Of a stretch of DNA of 64,000 nt, positions 62,109 through 64,000 are shown piece by piece; positions within the stretch are counted from its first letter, which is position 1, and each line of letters starts with the position of its first letter. This stretch comes from CAYSPG01 sp964432885 (GTDB taxonomy: Bacteria; Bacteroidota; Bacteroidia; AKYH767-A; OLB10), in NCBI GenBank assembly GCA_964432885.1, contig CAYSPG010000009.1:62001-126000 (forward strand), read 5' to 3'. The position numbers and the translations under genes are program-made. Below the pieces are notes generated by a model. That model was given only the letters and a program-made list of their open reading frames with translations. It searched no databases and was not told where the DNA came from.

Positions 62109-63444
62109 TAAATGTAATCTTTAAAACATTTTTGGTACTGGCTGTAATTTTAAACCTGTCGTCTATTCGTTTTCCTACAACCCAAAGTACGTCATTTTTT
62201 GTGAGAAGCAATAATTGTTTTTCCTTATCGCTGTAAGAATATTTTTCATCAGTAAAAAAGTCGCTAAGTAGTTTTTTTCCCTTCATGCCCAGCGGACAAA
62301 AATAATCACCCGCCTCCCAGGTGCGAATGGTCAAAGGAAATTTAATATTATCAGAATTTAAAAAACAAGTTGTCGGATCCTTAATTTTTCCAGTCGTAAT
62401 TTGCTGTTTTGTTTTCTTGTCAAGTGTTACTTCCGAAACAGAAATGGAAAATCCTTTCAAAACAATTTTGCCACAGTTTTTTATTGCAGCATGATAAGAA
62501 AAGCGCGCTTTATTTTTTCTTAAAAAAAGAAATTTCCTATCCTTTATTAATTCAAATTGATTTGTAGAAACCAAAAATTTTCTGGTAGAGGTTATTGAGG
62601 TAAAGATATCAGCTACCTGATGATGACTGAATCCGAATTCCCTTATTGATTCAAACAAAATAGTTTTTGGTGCGGGCATTATTAAAAGCTTCGCTATCGA
62701 AATTTTCCAGCCGGTTTTTTCTTTTACAAGAATTATTTCTTTCGCAAGTTGAATATATGCTTGATAAATTGCTTCCGCATCCTGCATGTGTTGCAAATGC
62801 AACTTTAGTGTTTCGTTTAACGAGGGGTTTATTTTAATTAAAGCAGGAATTACATGATGTCGAATTTTGTTTCTTGTGTAATCGTCAGAATTGTTTGATG
62901 AATCCTCGCGCCATTTTATTTTTTTTTCTTTAGCGTATTGCTCAATTTCCTTGCGTGTTGCAAACAAAAGCGGGCGAATGATATTATTGTTCTCTATTTT
63001 TATTCCATGATAGGCTGCAATGCCGCTGCCGCGAACAAGGTTTAACAAAACTGTTTCGGTTGAATCGTTTGCATTATGAGCCACAGCAACAAAATTATAA
63101 TCATATTCTGATAGAGTATTTTCAAAAAAACCGTAACGGTATATTCGGGCTGCTTCCTGTATCGAAAATTTATTTTTAGCAGCAAGTATTTTCGTCTCTA
63201 TTTGGGCAACAAAAAATGGAACTTTAAGTTTTGTAGCAAGCGATTCAACAAACTTCTCGTCATTGTCAGATTCTTTACCACGTAAAAGAAAATTACAATG
63301 CGCAATTCCAAAACTAAAACCTGCCTCTGCAAAAAGATGAGCCATTACCACTGAATCAATTCCACCACTTACCGCAAGTAAAATTTTATGAGCAGGGTTA
63401 AATAATTTTTTTTCTAAAACAAATTGCCTGAATTTTTCAGTCAT
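62095..63444 (-). CDS. tilS: tRNA(Ile)-lysidine synthase
   Basis: ATP-dependent enzyme that modifies the CAU anticodon of tRNA-Ile2 to lysidine, essential for reading AUA. The PP-loop is LLAVSGGIDSVVMAHLF (SGGxDS). FGIAHCNFLLRGKESDND, AVAHNANDSTETVLLNLVRG and WREDSSNNSDDYTRNKIRH follow, the last being the family-specific recognition block. Residues ~250-449 form the TilS substrate-binding and C-terminal domains. The 449-aa length is normal. It starts 14 bp after the pabB-like gene. Confidence 0.95.
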   Translation of the reverse strand: MTEKFRQFVLEKKLFNPAHKILLAVSGGIDSVVMAHLFAEAGFSFGIAHCNFLLRGKESDNDEKFVESLATKLKVPFFVAQIETKILAAKNKFSIQEAARIYRYGFFENTLSEYDYNFVAVAHNANDSTETVLLNLVRGSGIAAYHGIKIENNNIIRPLLFATRKEIEQYAKEKKIKWREDSSNNSDDYTRNKIRHHVIPALIKINPSLNETLKLHLQHMQDAEAIYQAYIQLAKEIILVKEKTGWKISIAKLLIMPAPKTILFESIREFGFSHHQVADIFTSITSTRKFLVSTNQFELIKDRKFLFLRKNKARFSYHAAIKNCGKIVLKGFSISVSEVTLDKKTKQQITTGKIKDPTTCFLNSDNIKFPLTIRTWEAGDYFCPLGMKGKKLLSDFFTDEKYSYSDKEKQLLLLTKNDVLWVVGKRIDDRFKITASTKNVLKITFNDKR

Positions 63445-63457
63445 AAAGCAGTCATTT

Positions 63458-64000
63458 TTACTTTAACACATCCAATAGTGCGTGTGCTTTAAGCAAACTT
63501 TCTTCGTACTCTTTTTCAGCATCGCTCAAAGCCGTTATAGCTCCACCCGCATACACACTTACATATTTTTTTTCGGCATTGTATAGTATGCTTCGTATAA
63601 CAACATTAAAATCAAAATCGCCATTGGGGGCTATGTAGCCAACACATCCCGAAAATAAACCGCGTTTTGATTTTTCAAATGTGTCAATCAACTTCATTGC
63701 ACTTATTTTTGGTGCACCGGTCATGCTGCCCATTGGAAATGTTGCCTTCATAATGTCGGTAAAATTCACACTTTTATCCGCCTTACAACTAATAGTTGAA
63801 ATTAATTGGTGTACTTTACTAAACGTATAAACGCCAAATAATTCATTTACGTTTACGCTTCCTTTTTTTGCTATGCGCGATAAATCGTTTCGTACCAGGT
63901 CAACAATCATTGCATTTTCGGCACGTTCTTTTTCGCTGGCTATTAATTTATTTTTTAATGCTTCGTCCTGTTTTTTTGTTTTTCCGCGCGGCATAGTTCC
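63458..64000 (-). CDS. pabB: Chorismate-binding enzyme, aminodeoxychorismate synthase component I-like, cut by the right edge
   Basis: The C-terminal ~180 residues of a chorismate-utilising enzyme. The frame is open to base 64000 (reading GTMPRG at the edge), so the Met at 63994 is internal. Visible blocks are MIVDLVRNDLSRIA, VHQLISTISC, TFPMGSMTGAPKISAMKLID (the PxGSxTGAPK motif) and VYAGGAITALSDAEKEYEES, the last with the catalytic Glu. These fit PabB better than TrpE (single-domain ending, GSMTGAPK), but the N-terminal half needed to decide is outside the window. It probably forms an operon with tilS. Confidence 0.85.
   Translation of the reverse strand, partial: GTMPRGKTKKQDEALKNKLIASEKERAENAMIVDLVRNDLSRIAKKGSVNVNELFGVYTFSKVHQLISTISCKADKSVNFTDIMKATFPMGSMTGAPKISAMKLIDTFEKSKRGLFSGCVGYIAPNGDFDFNVVIRSILYNAEKKYVSVYAGGAITALSDAEKEYEESLLKAHALLDVLK

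Overview
The window is a 64 kb stretch of a chromosome from a member of the Bacteroidota, probably an uncultured environmental lineage near the Chitinophagales/Sphingobacteriales. The evidence is: eight proteins carrying type IX secretion (T9SS) sorting domains (seven type A, one type B/CHU_C), promoters of the Bacteroidota form TTG-N19-TAnnTTTG, starts without Shine-Dalgarno sequences, the DUF4271-hemD gene pair, and menaquinone synthesis by the futalosine route (mqnC). No rRNA, prophage, insertion sequence or cas gene was seen.

Layout. 0-2.6 kb: the ribosomal operon rplM-rpsI-rpsB-tsf on the minus strand; tsf runs off the left edge. 2.7-8.3 kb: an RND-type adaptor lipoprotein, a dienelactone hydrolase, hemD, a DUF4271 membrane protein and a TPR protein. 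8.4-10.1 kb: a small unknown gene, an array of about 12 short palindromes at 21 bp spacing, and an unknown 312-aa protein. 10.1-17.5 kb: a T9SS protein, a rhodanese-thioredoxin lipoprotein, an ABC ATPase, a methyltransferase, a secreted unknown and a SixA-like phosphatase, followed by tRNA-Val and an orphan histidine kinase. 19.4-33.3 kb: a T9SS purple acid phosphatase and two giant T9SS proteins sharing a ~530-aa C-terminal module. Between the two giants sits a second palindrome array (eight units at exactly 21 bp) with another unknown gene. 33.4-41.6 kb: tRNA-Cys, folB, a secreted GH13 enzyme with a XylFGH sugar importer, an M1 peptidase and riboflavin synthase. 41.7-52.6 kb: a CHU_C protein, mqnC, an M17 aminopeptidase, pdxA, a seven-bladed T9SS propeller, an NAD-dependent epimerase and ssb. 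52.6-61.6 kb: a GxxExxY nuclease-fold gene between inverted repeats, then GH3, GH29 fucosidase, a PNGase F-like protein and an M14 carboxypeptidase, all secreted. 61.6-64 kb: a PH-like membrane protein, tilS and a truncated pabB-like gene.

How the genes work together. The secreted repertoire (fucosidase, GH3, PNGase F-like, M14, M1, purple acid phosphatase, GH13 plus XylFGH) suits a heterotroph that trims glycoproteins and polysaccharides and delivers its enzymes and adhesins through T9SS.

The most unusual content is non-coding. Two arrays of 14-bp palindromes with divergent ~7-bp spacers, periodic at two DNA helical turns, each stand in front of an unknown leaderless-type cytosolic protein and are closed by a strong terminator. 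In addition, several unrelated short palindromic repeat families sit against stop codons or lie in frame inside secreted-protein genes: in GH3, in the GH3 start region, and in the C-terminal part of the propeller gene. All calls come from reading the sequence; no database search was run.
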